32,890 nt of DNA from an uncultured archaeon. GTDB lineage: Archaea > EX4484-52 > LFW-46. The stretch's first letter is position 1. Each line of letters starts with the position of its first letter. The stretch is from the NCBI GenBank assembly GCA_902384675.1, contig CABMCT010000056.1, positions 1 through 32,890 of the forward strand, in the 5' to 3' direction. The notes under the pieces are model-generated. The model was not told the origin of the DNA. It did no database searches and saw only the letters and a list, made by a program, of their open reading frames with translations. Positions 24,007 through 31,572 of the stretch are shown piece after piece. The position numbers and the translations under genes are program-made.

Positions 24007-25110
24007 ATGTCCGTCGACGACGAAATCAAAAAAATCCTTGAGGAAATTGACAAGACGCCGTCAAACAAGGCAACGCAGGGCCACCTCGGCAAACTCAAGG
24101 CAAAGCTTGCAAAACTGCAGGAGGAAAAAGACCTGCGCAAGAAAAAGAAGTCAGGTGTCAGCGCTATCAGCTATGCTGTCAAAAAAACAGGCGATGCCAC
24201 GGCAGTTATTGTAGGATTTCCGTCAGTCGGAAAATCAACGCTGATAAACAAGCTGACAAATGCGGTGTCAAAAGTCGCGGCATATGACTTTACAACACTC
24301 GATATTATTCCGGGAATGCTTGAGTATGGCGGCGCGAAAATCCAGATTCTTGACATCCCGGGCATTATAGAAGACGCGTCAATCGGAAAAGGTTTTGGCA
24401 AAAAAGTGCTTTCTGTTGCAAGAAATGCGAACCTGATACTTCTGGTAATCGATGCGGCAAGAAACCCGAAAGTGCAGCTTGACATATTAAAAAAGGAGCT
24501 TCATAACATCGGCGTGCGATTCAACCAGAAAAAGCCGGATGTGATAATCGAGACAAAGCCGTACGGCGGTATAGCTATAAATTGCGCGATTAAGCTCACG
24601 AAAATATCAGAAGATATGGTAAAGGCAATCATGAACGAATACGGCCTGCATAATGCGGACATCCTGATAAAGTCGGACATAACGCCGGAAGAGCTTATCG
24701 ACATCATTTCAGCGAACAGGATTTACCTGCCGCTCATTATTGTGGCAAACAAAGTCGATTCTATTGCGGATATCGCAGCAGTGCGAAAAATCATAGGAGA
24801 AGACTGTGTGTTCATCTCGGCAGACAAGCAAATCGGGCTTGAAGAGCTGAAAAAAAAGATGTTTGAAAATCTCGGCATCATGCGCGTCTATCTGAAACAG
24901 CCGGGAAAGCCCGCGGACATGAAGCAGCCGCTGATAATGCGAAAGGATAGCACGGTACTTGAAGTCTGCGAGCACATCCATAAGGAGCTTGTGAAAAATT
25001 TCCTGGCTGCGCATGTGTGGGGAAAATCAGTAAAATTCGGCGGACAGCAGGTCGGGGCAAAACATGTTGTAGAGGACGCGGATATTGTGGAGATATTGAT
25101 GAGAAAATAA
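24007..25110 (+). CDS. DRG-family (OBG-like) GTPase with TGS domain
   Basis: A 367-residue translation-associated GTPase of the developmentally-regulated GTP-binding (DRG) group, universal in archaea and eukaryotes. The helical N-terminus (EEIDKTPSNKATQGHLGKLKAKL) is typical of DRG. G1 is GFPSVGKST at residues 70-78, the switch region DFTTLDIIPG, G3 DIPG, G4 NKVD and G5 SAD. The inserted S5D2L-like segment and a C-terminal TGS domain (LIMRKDSTVLEVCEHIHKEL..VEDADIVEI) complete the family layout. DRG proteins bind ribosomes and help in stalled translation. The start follows a TATA element by 26 bp. Confidence 0.93.
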   Translation: MSVDDEIKKILEEIDKTPSNKATQGHLGKLKAKLAKLQEEKDLRKKKKSGVSAISYAVKKTGDATAVIVGFPSVGKSTLINKLTNAVSKVAAYDFTTLDIIPGMLEYGGAKIQILDIPGIIEDASIGKGFGKKVLSVARNANLILLVIDAARNPKVQLDILKKELHNIGVRFNQKKPDVIIETKPYGGIAINCAIKLTKISEDMVKAIMNEYGLHNADILIKSDITPEELIDIISANRIYLPLIIVANKVDSIADIAAVRKIIGEDCVFISADKQIGLEELKKKMFENLGIMRVYLKQPGKPADMKQPLIMRKDSTVLEVCEHIHKELVKNFLAAHVWGKSVKFGGQQVGAKHVVEDADIVEILMRK

Positions 25111-25151
25111 GCACTTTAAGCAGATAACAGTTGCAACTATCACAAAACGCA

Positions 25152-25162
25152 GGTTTTTATCT
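25152..25162 (+). promoter_or_regulatory. TATA box of the first paralogue
   Basis: GTTTTTATCT lies about 27 bp before the GTG at 25184 and supports a leaderless transcript beginning at that unusual start. Confidence 0.35.
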
Positions 25163-25183
25163 TTCTATGCATGCATATTTACT

Positions 25184-25654
25184 GTGGATGCTATAACAAG
25201 GTTGTTCTGGCGGGTAGGGCTAACCCACGAAGCAAGACTTGAATATTCCGAAATTTTATACGAAACAATAAAAGTCAGCTTAAAACGGCACGAAACATCT
25301 TCGGAGGAGCCGCATAAAAGGCTCTGGCATGAAAATCTGGAGAAGTACTTTATCGATTTTGAATCAAATGGAGGAAACCACGAAACACATTTGACCCTGA
25401 ATAGCAAGGAGCTATATGAATGCCTTAAAGGAGGAGATAAAGTTAAGCTGGGGTATGTGATGTTGCACGAAGCAGAATATAATTATATTCCTGATAACTT
25501 CGCAAAGAAACAACGCATTAATAGCATCTTTCTGGCATATCTGCCCATGAGCATAGAATCAGACAAATTACGCAACAGAGTTTACGAAATACCTGAAAGT
25601 GTCAGGGAAAGAATATCCGAAAAAGCGTATCGTGCGCATCATCCGAAATTTTGA
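25184..25654 (+). CDS. Unrecognised protein, paralogue of its downstream neighbour
   Basis: A 156-residue protein starting with GTG. It shares its whole layout with the next gene: LFWRVGLTHEARLE..SEILYE against MLWQFGLTEETHLE..SEVLHV, then LEKYFIDFES / LKRYFISFKS, HLTLNSKELYE / FLTLDNKELFE, IFLAYLPMSIESDKLRNRVYEI / KFIAYLPLSIESDSLRNRKYEI. The fold appears alpha/beta and soluble, with no membrane helix and no catalytic motif I can name. The TATA box lies 27 bp upstream. Confidence 0.7.
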   Translation: MDAITRLFWRVGLTHEARLEYSEILYETIKVSLKRHETSSEEPHKRLWHENLEKYFIDFESNGGNHETHLTLNSKELYECLKGGDKVKLGYVMLHEAEYNYIPDNFAKKQRINSIFLAYLPMSIESDKLRNRVYEIPESVRERISEKAYRAHHPKF

Positions 25655-25674
25655 TAAGAAAGCAGAACACTTCA

Positions 25675-25688
25675 CTTTTTATATTTTA
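25675..25688 (+). promoter_or_regulatory. TATA box of the second paralogue
   Basis: TTTTTATATTTTA lies 24 bp before the ATG at 25705, so this gene is probably transcribed separately and leaderless. Confidence 0.5.
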
Positions 25689-25704
25689 ACGGCTGAGTAG
25701 TAAT

Positions 25705-26181
25705 ATGGATTTCTTAAATAAAATGCTTTGGCAATTTGGATTAACCGAAGAAACACACCTTGAATCGTCAGAAGTTCTGCATGTGCCTATATATGTTGCC
25801 TCTCAAGAATACAAAGAAGTCCCTGTGATTATGGGCGACATGCTTACAATTTCTTGGAACGACGTTTTAAAAAGATATTTTATTAGCTTTAAATCAAAAA
25901 GAAAAAATCGCGACATATTTCTGACCTTGGATAACAAGGAACTGTTTGAAGCTCTGGAAGAAGGTGATGAAGCAGTTCTGTACTACACCATTGTACGCGA
26001 AGCAGTCCATGATTACAAGCCGCCCAATTTCAAAAACAAAGAGCGCTTAGGAAGAAAATTCATTGCATACTTGCCTTTAAGCATAGAATCGGATAGTCTC
26101 CGAAATAGAAAATATGAGATACAGAAGGATGGCAAAGACAGGATATTTTGGGGAGCATACAGAAGGAATCATCCAGTATGA
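25705..26181 (+). CDS. Unrecognised protein, second paralogue
   Basis: A 158-residue relative of the preceding gene product, with the strongest shared block being AYLPLSIESDSLRNRKYEI near residue 125-145 and a common ending AYRRNHP / AYRAHHP. The two copies have diverged to perhaps 35-40 percent identity by eye, so the duplication is old. It stands in tandem 51 bp downstream of its sister with its own TATA box. Function unknown; a nearby composite repeat follows its stop. Confidence 0.7.
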   Translation: MDFLNKMLWQFGLTEETHLESSEVLHVPIYVASQEYKEVPVIMGDMLTISWNDVLKRYFISFKSKRKNRDIFLTLDNKELFEALEEGDEAVLYYTIVREAVHDYKPPNFKNKERLGRKFIAYLPLSIESDSLRNRKYEIQKDGKDRIFWGAYRRNHPV

Positions 26182-26202
26182 TAGTCTGGATTTAATTATT
26201 CT

Positions 26203-26299
26203 TCATCGCCGCTCAATCGCGGTTGCCTCGAATTCATCTCGTTGCGCTCTCGCTTACTCGAAGCTTTCCAGTCCAAATTAATTGGTGAATTACTGGAAA
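26203..26299. repeat. Composite dispersed repeat, copy 2
   Basis: It starts TCATCGCCG.. AATCGCGGTTGC (26203-26226) and ends with the hairpin arms TTTCCAGT (26265-26272) and ACTGGAAA (26292-26299) around CCAAATTAATTGG. It fills the spacer between two convergent genes and resembles 10627-10761 in both blocks and their order, though the spacing differs. Confidence 0.55.
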
Positions 26300-26309
26300 T
26301 ATCGCAATT

Positions 26310-26546
26310 TCACTCCTCGTTCTCAGCAGCCATCTTCTTCTCAACGCCGTCAAGAAGGCCCGCCAGTGTCTTGCCGATGAATCTCGCATCTATGGGCTCC
26401 TTGAAAACAACTGTGACATCCTTCATTCCGTCGACCTTGTCAAGGTTTTCGATGTCAACGTCGTCCACAAAATCGCAAGAGCCGAGCTTTTTCTCCAAAT
26501 CAGCCCGCTTGACATTTGACAGGAACCCGACCATTGTGATTCTCAT
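26310..26546 (-). CDS. Small conserved-looking protein of unknown function
   Basis: A 78-residue alpha/beta protein (MRITMVGFLSNVKRADLEKKL, a DGMKDVTVVFKEP strand, FIGKTLAGLLDGVEKKM) resembling a ferredoxin-like fold. I do not recognise it; it is too different from EF-1 beta to be called that. The ORF track start at 26564 is a TTG; the ATG at 26546 follows the TATA-like CTATTTAAACC by about 27 bp and is preferred. It lies downstream of nop10 and aIF2-alpha on the same strand, which hints at a translation or RNA-processing role. Confidence 0.6.
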   Translation of the reverse strand: MRITMVGFLSNVKRADLEKKLGSCDFVDDVDIENLDKVDGMKDVTVVFKEPIDARFIGKTLAGLLDGVEKKMAAENEE

Positions 26547-26624
26547 ACCTAAGAATTGTAGCAATGAAGGTTTAAATAGATTTTCTGAATTTTTGCGGCC
26601 AAATTAGCAGAATAACCGTAATAA

Positions 26625-26789
26625 TCATTCTTTCTTTGTCGCCGCTTTCGCTTCTCTCCTGTATTTTCCCCATTTATCTAAGGGCGAAAACTTCGGAGGC
26701 TTTGGGTCAATTGTTGCAGAAGAACATCTGGGACAAACTTCTTTCATCGTGTATTCGCGGCATTTTGAGCAGAAACGAAGGGTTTTCAT
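26625..26789 (-). CDS. nop10: Ribosome biogenesis protein Nop10 (missing from ORF track)
   Basis: Translating the minus strand gives a 54-residue protein starting MKTLRFCSKCREYTMKEVC, with the zinc-binding pairs CSKC and CPRC, and the family signature PKPPKFSPLDKWGKYRR. Nop10 is a component of the H/ACA guide RNP, where it joins Cbf5 to make pseudouridine in rRNA and other RNAs. The position directly downstream of aIF2-alpha is the classic archaeal arrangement. It is too short for the ORF track. The ATG lies immediately after a hairpin in the spacer. Confidence 0.93.
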   Translation of the reverse strand: MKTLRFCSKCREYTMKEVCPRCSSATIDPKPPKFSPLDKWGKYRREAKAATKKE

Positions 26790-26936
26790 ACGAGGTTCCT
26801 CATAACCTCGAGCACTGGGGCGACCACACCTTCGGTGTAGTCACCTGTCAGACCTCGATAAACATGATGAGCAATTTACGCCGCACTCTCCCTCGTCGGC
26901 GCTTTGAGAGAATTCAACGCAATTGTTCACAAACCC
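26790..26936 (-). other. Structured spacer between aIF2-alpha and nop10
   Basis: Read on the minus strand, this 147-nt spacer holds a strong hairpin, GGTGACTACACC with GGTGTGGTCGCC around a GAA loop (12 pairs, two of them G-U in RNA), and a second, CGAGGTT/AACCTCG, ending directly before the nop10 ATG. Archaeal aIF2-alpha and nop10 are usually nearly adjacent, so the spacer is unexpectedly long. It may hold a guide RNA or regulate nop10, but I could not assign boxes. It also contains the block GCCGCACTCTCCCTCGTCG (26880-26898), nearly repeated at 30077-30096. Confidence 0.45.
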
Positions 26937-27722
26937 TCAAAGCTTCTCCTCTTCAATCTTTGCCTCTCCGCCGTGCTTTTTCATCACATCTTCGGCGTTC
27001 TTCAGTATTCGCGCAATTTTTGATTCGACTTCAGGATAATCCGAACCAACGACCTTGAGCTTGAATTTTGGCGCGCTGATGTATTTCACCTCGACGCCTT
27101 TGGAATCATTACCTTTCAATTCAAGCGACTTTTTTATTGCATCAACCCCATCCGGGGCAAATGTTGAAAGCGACAATATGACGTCTTTTACAACCTCTTT
27201 TTCCTTTATGTTTTTCTCCGCAACCTCTGCAATTGCTGCTGCCCAGCCGGGATTAATGCCGTCTTTTATCAGCGCATCTTTTCCTTCTGCCTTTGCGCGC
27301 TCGAATGCCGGGTAAAGCAGCCCGTTGTATTTTTCCATCAGCGCGTACCCTGCCTCGTCGTATGCCTGCTTGAGGTCCTTTTTCATTGCCTTTGCTGCGA
27401 AGTTAAGGAACTTGTCCGCCTTTTTCTCGTTCTTGAATTCCAGGATTTTTTCCCTGCGAATCGATGGCTTTACTCTTTTGAGCGAAAGACCGACATAGCC
27501 TCTCTGCGGGTCCACAAAAAGCACTTTTGCGACTTCCTTTTCCCCGACTTTGACAAACCTTCTGATGTCCCGCACCATTGTATTTGCGACTTCCGAGACA
27601 TGCACCATGCCTCTTTTGCCGTTGTACTCGTCAAGAACCGCAACAGCGGAGTTGGGATTTAGTTCCGAAATCGTGCATATGACATAATCTTCAGGGTCGG
27701 GCCATTCTTTTAATGCTCTCAT
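26937..27722 (-). CDS. Translation initiation factor aIF2, alpha subunit
   Basis: A 261-residue protein counted from the ATG at 27722. Residues about 8-80 form an S1-type OB fold (VICTISEL, AVLDEYNGKRGMVHVSEV, VAKVLFVDPQRGYVGLSLKRV), followed by the helical domain and a C-terminal alpha/beta domain (VEVKYISAPKFKLKVVGSDY). With beta and gamma subunits it delivers initiator tRNA to the small ribosomal subunit. The ORF track begins 30 residues earlier at 27812, but homologues start close to the S1 fold, and 27722 has GAGTGA upstream and lies after a TATA-like element. It heads the group with nop10. Confidence 0.92.
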   Translation of the reverse strand: MRALKEWPDPEDYVICTISELNPNSAVAVLDEYNGKRGMVHVSEVANTMVRDIRRFVKVGEKEVAKVLFVDPQRGYVGLSLKRVKPSIRREKILEFKNEKKADKFLNFAAKAMKKDLKQAYDEAGYALMEKYNGLLYPAFERAKAEGKDALIKDGINPGWAAAIAEVAEKNIKEKEVVKDVILSLSTFAPDGVDAIKKSLELKGNDSKGVEVKYISAPKFKLKVVGSDYPEVESKIARILKNAEDVMKKHGGEAKIEEEKL

Positions 27723-27793
27723 AAATATCACTCTGACACTCATTATAGACGAATCTTTAAAAGGATAAAAAGGAACTTCTTCAATAATCCTGT

Positions 27794-28426
27794 ATGGAAC
27801 CTCTGACTGCATACATAGTTACAGAGCGACTGGGCATTGTGTTCCTTCTGTCCCTTATTTTTGGCATCGAGCGCCAGTCAAGAAAGAAGCCTGTCGGCTT
27901 TGGAACTTTCGTATTTGTTTCAATCGGCGCTGCCCTTCTTTCCATAATTGCTGTTTCATTCTCTGATACTACATCCCCGCTTCCTCTTTTAAGCGGAATA
28001 ATAACCGGCATAGGTTTTCTGGGCGCCGGGGCTTTGATAAGGGGGCCGGAAAAGGTTTTCGGGTTCACAACAGCCGCAGCAATATGGGGAATCGCAGCTT
28101 TCGGCATGACTGTAGGAACAGGGCACATCGCATACGGGCTGATATTTTATGTCTTTTTCTGGATGGTGCTTCTTCTGGATGTGTATTTTGAGAGAATTAA
28201 ATTCGGCCATCATGCAGCACGAATATCAATCACATTCTCAAACCCTAAGAGCATCAAGGAGGCATTAAGCGAGCTTGAAAGTCCGGTGATAATAAAAGCA
28301 TCTTTTGACAAGGAGAAAAAAGAGCACAAGATTTATTTGTCTTACAGCGGCTCGATAAAAAATTTCGAGGACATCGTGGCTAAAGTAATAAACAAAGACA
28401 ACGTTAAAAAAATAGAGGTAGAGTAA
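27794..28426 (+). CDS. MgtC/SapB-family membrane protein
   Basis: A 210-residue protein with about five membrane helices in the first 130 residues and the family signatures GIERQSRKKPVGFGTFVFVSIGAAL and GIGFLGAGALIR. The soluble C-terminal domain (residues about 140-210) looks like an ACT-type regulatory fold. MgtC proteins are linked to magnesium limitation and inhibition of ATP synthase in bacteria; SapB-type relatives have unknown roles. It is divergent from aIF2-alpha across a 70-bp promoter region and 16 bp from the VanZ-like gene. Confidence 0.9.
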   Translation: MEPLTAYIVTERLGIVFLLSLIFGIERQSRKKPVGFGTFVFVSIGAALLSIIAVSFSDTTSPLPLLSGIITGIGFLGAGALIRGPEKVFGFTTAAAIWGIAAFGMTVGTGHIAYGLIFYVFFWMVLLLDVYFERIKFGHHAARISITFSNPKSIKEALSELESPVIIKASFDKEKKEHKIYLSYSGSIKNFEDIVAKVINKDNVKKIEVE

Positions 28427-28442
28427 TCTGAAAAACAAATAC

Positions 28443-28772
28443 ATGATTGCGGCGATTCTTTGGGCCATTGTTATTCTTATTGTCGCGATAACTCCCGGAA
28501 ACGAAATTTCAAAAGTGAACCAAAGCTTTTTTACCGCGAAGCTTGCGCATTTCGGGGAATTTCTTATCTTCGGGTGGCTTTTGGGCAAGTCGTTTCCTGA
28601 TTTAAAAAATCCACTGCTGCTTGCGCTTTTCTGGGCAGCATTTACAGAGTCTCTCCAGCTTTTTGTTCCCGGGAGGTCTTTTGAGTATTCGGACATTGTA
28701 TTGAATGGCGCGGGGGGTGTTATTGGAATATCTCTAAAGAATATATCTTTAAAACATAAATTAAGAGTGTAG
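28443..28772 (+). CDS. VanZ-like membrane protein
   Basis: A 109-residue protein with three or four membrane helices and the VanZ-type features KLAHFGEFLIFGWLLG, FTESLQLFVPGRSFEYSDIVLNGAGGVIG. VanZ confers low teicoplanin resistance in enterococci, but most family members in archaea have no assigned function. It is tightly packed between MgtC (16 bp) and the SIS-domain gene (3 bp). Confidence 0.88.
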   Translation: MIAAILWAIVILIVAITPGNEISKVNQSFFTAKLAHFGEFLIFGWLLGKSFPDLKNPLLLALFWAAFTESLQLFVPGRSFEYSDIVLNGAGGVIGISLKNISLKHKLRV

Positions 28773-28775
28773 CTT

Positions 28776-29615
28776 ATGATTGAAACTCTCGATAAATATG
28801 TGCTAAAGGTGCTTGACAGCCTCCAGAATTGGAAAATGCCCGATGTTCCGATAAAGCAGGGATTCAATCTTTTCATTGGCAGCGGCAACGCTTTCCAGGT
28901 GGCAAAGATTTACGCGAACCATTTCGGCGGGATCGTGACCGACACCACAAATTACAGGCATTTTTTCAAATACTCTGATAGGTTCGACACAAAAATAATA
29001 GTTTCTGCATCCGGCGGAAAAGAGCGCGAATGGATCGAGACCGCGCAGGCCTTTGCGGGCGACTGCACACTCCTGACTTGCGCGCAAAATCCGCCCCTGG
29101 GGCAGTATGTCAAAAAGATAATCACCTTTCCGTGCATGCAGGACCCGCCATCGTACAACACAAGCACCTATGCCTCAATGATTCATGCGCTGGACCCAAA
29201 AGAAGATATCTCAAAAATCAGGGAATATATCAAAAAGCTCCAAACTCAGAAGCTTTTCAAATACTCCTTTATCCCTGTAATTTCAGCGGATGAAAACGAG
29301 CCGATTGCACAGATGTGCGCAACAAAAATCAGGGAGACTTTAGGAATCGGCTCTGTAGGAAAGTCAATAGCAGAAGGCATGCACGGGTGGTTTTTGCATG
29401 ATAGGAAAGATGAAGTCGCGCTCTGCCTGAACCTGCCGGAGTTCGCGCCCGCCAAAAATAAAATTCATGTGAATTATAACTCGAATCTTGGATTAATACT
29501 CTCTGCATATTATATTATCGGAAAAAGCCAGACGGATAAATTATCGCAGGAAATCCTGGACAACTATAAGAAAGTTTCGGCTGCAACGGGCTGGAAGTTC
29601 GGGAATGTGGTTTAA
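28776..29615 (+). CDS. SIS-domain sugar-phosphate-binding protein
   Basis: A 279-residue protein with two sugar-isomerase (SIS) folds. The first includes FIGSGNAFQVAKIYANHFGG and IIVSASGGKEREWIE; YNTSTYASMIHAL marks the active-site helix found in relatives that isomerise or deaminate phosphosugars. The second half holds SVGKSIAEGMHGWF, which would contribute a catalytic His/Glu in isomerases. The exact reaction cannot be told; a phosphoglucose/phosphomannose isomerase or a regulator are options. It is third in a compact group with MgtC- and VanZ-like genes. Confidence 0.75.
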   Translation: MIETLDKYVLKVLDSLQNWKMPDVPIKQGFNLFIGSGNAFQVAKIYANHFGGIVTDTTNYRHFFKYSDRFDTKIIVSASGGKEREWIETAQAFAGDCTLLTCAQNPPLGQYVKKIITFPCMQDPPSYNTSTYASMIHALDPKEDISKIREYIKKLQTQKLFKYSFIPVISADENEPIAQMCATKIRETLGIGSVGKSIAEGMHGWFLHDRKDEVALCLNLPEFAPAKNKIHVNYNSNLGLILSAYYIIGKSQTDKLSQEILDNYKKVSAATGWKFGNVV

Positions 29616-29623
29616 TTCGAGCT

Positions 29624-30034
29624 ATGAGTGTCATTATGATACAGAAATTTATCGGCGTAATTATTGAAGAAAGCCTTGAAAACAAAAACGTTCTCAAAAA
29701 AGTAAAAATTCTCAAAACAAAAGTCGAGAAGGTTACAGAAAAGCATCGAACACCATGGATAAAACAATGGACTTTGCATACTGTTGAAATCCAAGAAAAC
29801 CAAGTTGATGAAGTTGCAAACGAATTATGCAAGTCACTGGACTCTCAACATAACCATTGGTATGCTGATTTCAAAAATAATTCGGTTCATTATATTATTT
29901 TTAGTAATAAACTCTTCAAAATCGATAGATGCCGAAAAGAACAATGTCTAGAAGCTGCTAAATACGGTATTTCTTTAGGCATACCTGATTATCAACTTAC
30001 CTTTTGTCCGAACATTATTAAATGGAAAAGATAG
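29624..30034 (+). CDS. Uncharacterised protein
   Basis: A 136-residue soluble protein with a charged coiled-coil start (KKVKILKTKVEKVTEKH) and a compact second half, HNHWYADFKNNSVHYIIFSNKLFKIDR..EAAKYGISLGIPDYQLTF. I recall this last pattern as widespread in archaea and bacteria with no known function. The alternative start, ATG at 29636, would remove four residues. It is A/T-rich relative to the SIS gene that ends 8 bp earlier, which might mean recent arrival. Confidence 0.7.
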   Translation: MSVIMIQKFIGVIIEESLENKNVLKKVKILKTKVEKVTEKHRTPWIKQWTLHTVEIQENQVDEVANELCKSLDSQHNHWYADFKNNSVHYIIFSNKLFKIDRCRKEQCLEAAKYGISLGIPDYQLTFCPNIIKWKR

Positions 30035-30076
30035 CTTCCGACCGATTGAGTTTAAAACGGTACTTTTCTTTCCTAA

Positions 30077-30096
30077 GCCGCACTCCTCCCTCGTCG
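30077..30096. repeat. Short dispersed repeat GCCGCACTC-CTCCCTCGTCG
   Basis: It repeats, with one inserted C, the block at 26880-26898. Both copies lie in non-coding sequence between genes. Together with the composite elements it suggests that this genome carries several families of small intergenic repeats. Confidence 0.4.
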
Positions 30097-30124
30097 CCCG
30101 CCCTAAACCCGTGCAATCGCAGAA

Positions 30125-30430
30125 TCAATAATTCTCCAGCGTCTCCAGAATATCACTATTATCTTTTTTCTTTCGCAATAGAGCCGAAAGCCTGGATGCA
30201 TTTTCTTCTGTGGGTGCTGGCGCTGATTTTGAAAGCCCTGTAATCTGCTTTTGTATCTTCTCCTGCCTGGAATATATCTCAAGAACAGCAAGCCACAGTT
30301 GCGCAATTGCAGGGTCTTTTGAGCCTGAATAAATGCCCTTGTTTCTTGCGATAATGCTAAGAAGCTCGTTCAGTTTGCGCGCGGATTCCCTGTCTGTCTT
30401 CTGCAACTCATCGAGTAGGTCTTCTGACAT
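30125..30430 (-). CDS. Small helical protein of unknown function
   Basis: A 101-residue protein counted from the ATG at 30430 (MSEDLLDELQKTDRES). It is almost wholly helical and charged, with a possible coiled-coil, and has a conserved-looking KDPAIAQLWLAVLEIYSRQEKIQK stretch. No family recognised. The ORF track adds ten residues upstream. It lies between two plus-strand unknowns. Confidence 0.6.
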   Translation of the reverse strand: MSEDLLDELQKTDRESARKLNELLSIIARNKGIYSGSKDPAIAQLWLAVLEIYSRQEKIQKQITGLSKSAPAPTEENASRLSALLRKKKDNSDILETLENY

Positions 30431-30536
30431 AACTATCATTACACTAAAATGAAAAACCAAAGCTTTTATTTGTTGCCTGATATGCCGTTTTTCGGTAAAT
30501 TCATCTTTTTAAGCATTAATCGCGAATAGAAATCAT

Positions 30537-31304
30537 ATGGGATTTTTCTGGAAAGCAATAAGTGCGCTTCTTGGCGAACGGAAAAAAGAGCCGCGCGAAA
30601 GCAAGGAGGGGCTGACAGAAATGGAATCTGCGGTTATAAGCCCCCCTCATGTGAAAGCAAAAGCCTCAGACTTTCCGGATGAAAAAGATGGCAGCACAAT
30701 ATATAATCTCGTTTCAAGGGCATACACCCGCACGGCAGCATCGCTTGCAAAAAAAATGCAGGACAGGCGATTTATGGCACTGACCGGTGTATCCTTAGCG
30801 GTTTTAATTACGCTTCTTTCGTACACTTCATTTTTCTTTTATGTACGCGGGGTCATTCTCGCAGTAGTATTTATCCTGCTTGCTGCGGCATCAAAACTGA
30901 TACAGAAATTCATTCCTTTTGTCGTAGGGCTTGATTTGTGCCTTTTTTTCACAGTGCTTTTCGGGATTGCATATCATCCGTTTACAGGCATCGTTGTCGG
31001 AGTAGCGTCTTCTGCTCTCGGTTCGATTGCAAGGGGACAGTATCAGATGGATAAAGTTATATTCCCTCTTTTAGGCAATGTCGTGGTGGGTATGTTGCTA
31101 ATGATAATCCCGCTGACAAACATATTTTATGTAGGTATGGCGATGGCTCTTGTTTACGCTGTAATGATGTGCATCATATTTGCGATGACGATAGGTATAA
31201 GCCATAATACGGCAACCTTTTTTATAACATCCATCGCATTCAATTACTGGCTTTTTAACAACTACGCTTCGTACTTTTTAATGCTCATGGGAGTTAGCGG
31301 TTGA
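30537..31304 (+). CDS. Multi-spanning membrane protein of unknown function
   Basis: A 255-residue protein. The first 80 residues are polar and charged and likely cytoplasmic; then six to seven membrane helices follow (for example LTGVSLAVLITLLSYTSFFF and FPLLGNVVVGMLLMIIPLTN). The GIAYHPFTGIVVGVASSALGSIARG segment resembles the loops of ECF-type substrate-binding (S) components, but I would not name a substrate. A TATA-like CTTTTTAAGC sits about 28 bp before the ATG, so the gene is probably leaderless and transcribed alone. Confidence 0.75.
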   Translation: MGFFWKAISALLGERKKEPRESKEGLTEMESAVISPPHVKAKASDFPDEKDGSTIYNLVSRAYTRTAASLAKKMQDRRFMALTGVSLAVLITLLSYTSFFFYVRGVILAVVFILLAAASKLIQKFIPFVVGLDLCLFFTVLFGIAYHPFTGIVVGVASSALGSIARGQYQMDKVIFPLLGNVVVGMLLMIIPLTNIFYVGMAMALVYAVMMCIIFAMTIGISHNTATFFITSIAFNYWLFNNYASYFLMLMGVSG

Positions 31305-31392
31305 TTTAGAATCCGCAAATTCCTCATTATGGAAGATATTTAAACCTTTCGCAATAAAATAAGAGTTAATAACAACAATATGATTAAGGGAG

Positions 31393-31515
31393 GTCATGAA
31401 AATCTTTATGCAATCGTGCGGATTTTGGGACAATGGGTTCCCAAAAGCTTGGAAACCGCGGTTTCCATGATTTTCAAGCCTTTCAATAGCTAAAACGAAA
31501 CTCCGCTATTGAAAG
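31393..31515. repeat. Intergenic inverted-repeat cluster
   Basis: The 17-bp GTCATGAAAATCTTTAT at 31393-31409 is identical to 9317-9333. Outer arms TGAAAATC (31397-31404) and GATTTTCA (31469-31476) enclose TTTTGGGA/TCCCAAAA (31423-31430/31439-31446) and the perfect 18-bp palindrome at 31450-31467. An 11-bp hairpin, CTTTCAATAGC/GCTATTGAAAG, follows at 31480-31515. It lies 58 bp upstream of the coiled-coil gene. Confidence 0.65.
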
Positions 31516-31572
31516 TAATTTAAATTTCTCTGCCATTATTAAGTTGACATAATAAACAAACGAGGATATAGA

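Noticed and set aside
26310-26546. Archaeal EF-1 beta
   Set aside because: Size and a ferredoxin-like look fit, but the family's conserved C-terminal pattern is absent, so it is left unnamed.
26242-26607. 121-residue plus-strand ORF
   Set aside because: It is a shadow of the 26310-26546 minus-strand gene and part of the composite repeat.
26852-26936. C/D box guide RNA suggested by ATGATGA on the plus strand
   Set aside because: No CTGA D box lies at a suitable distance on the same strand.
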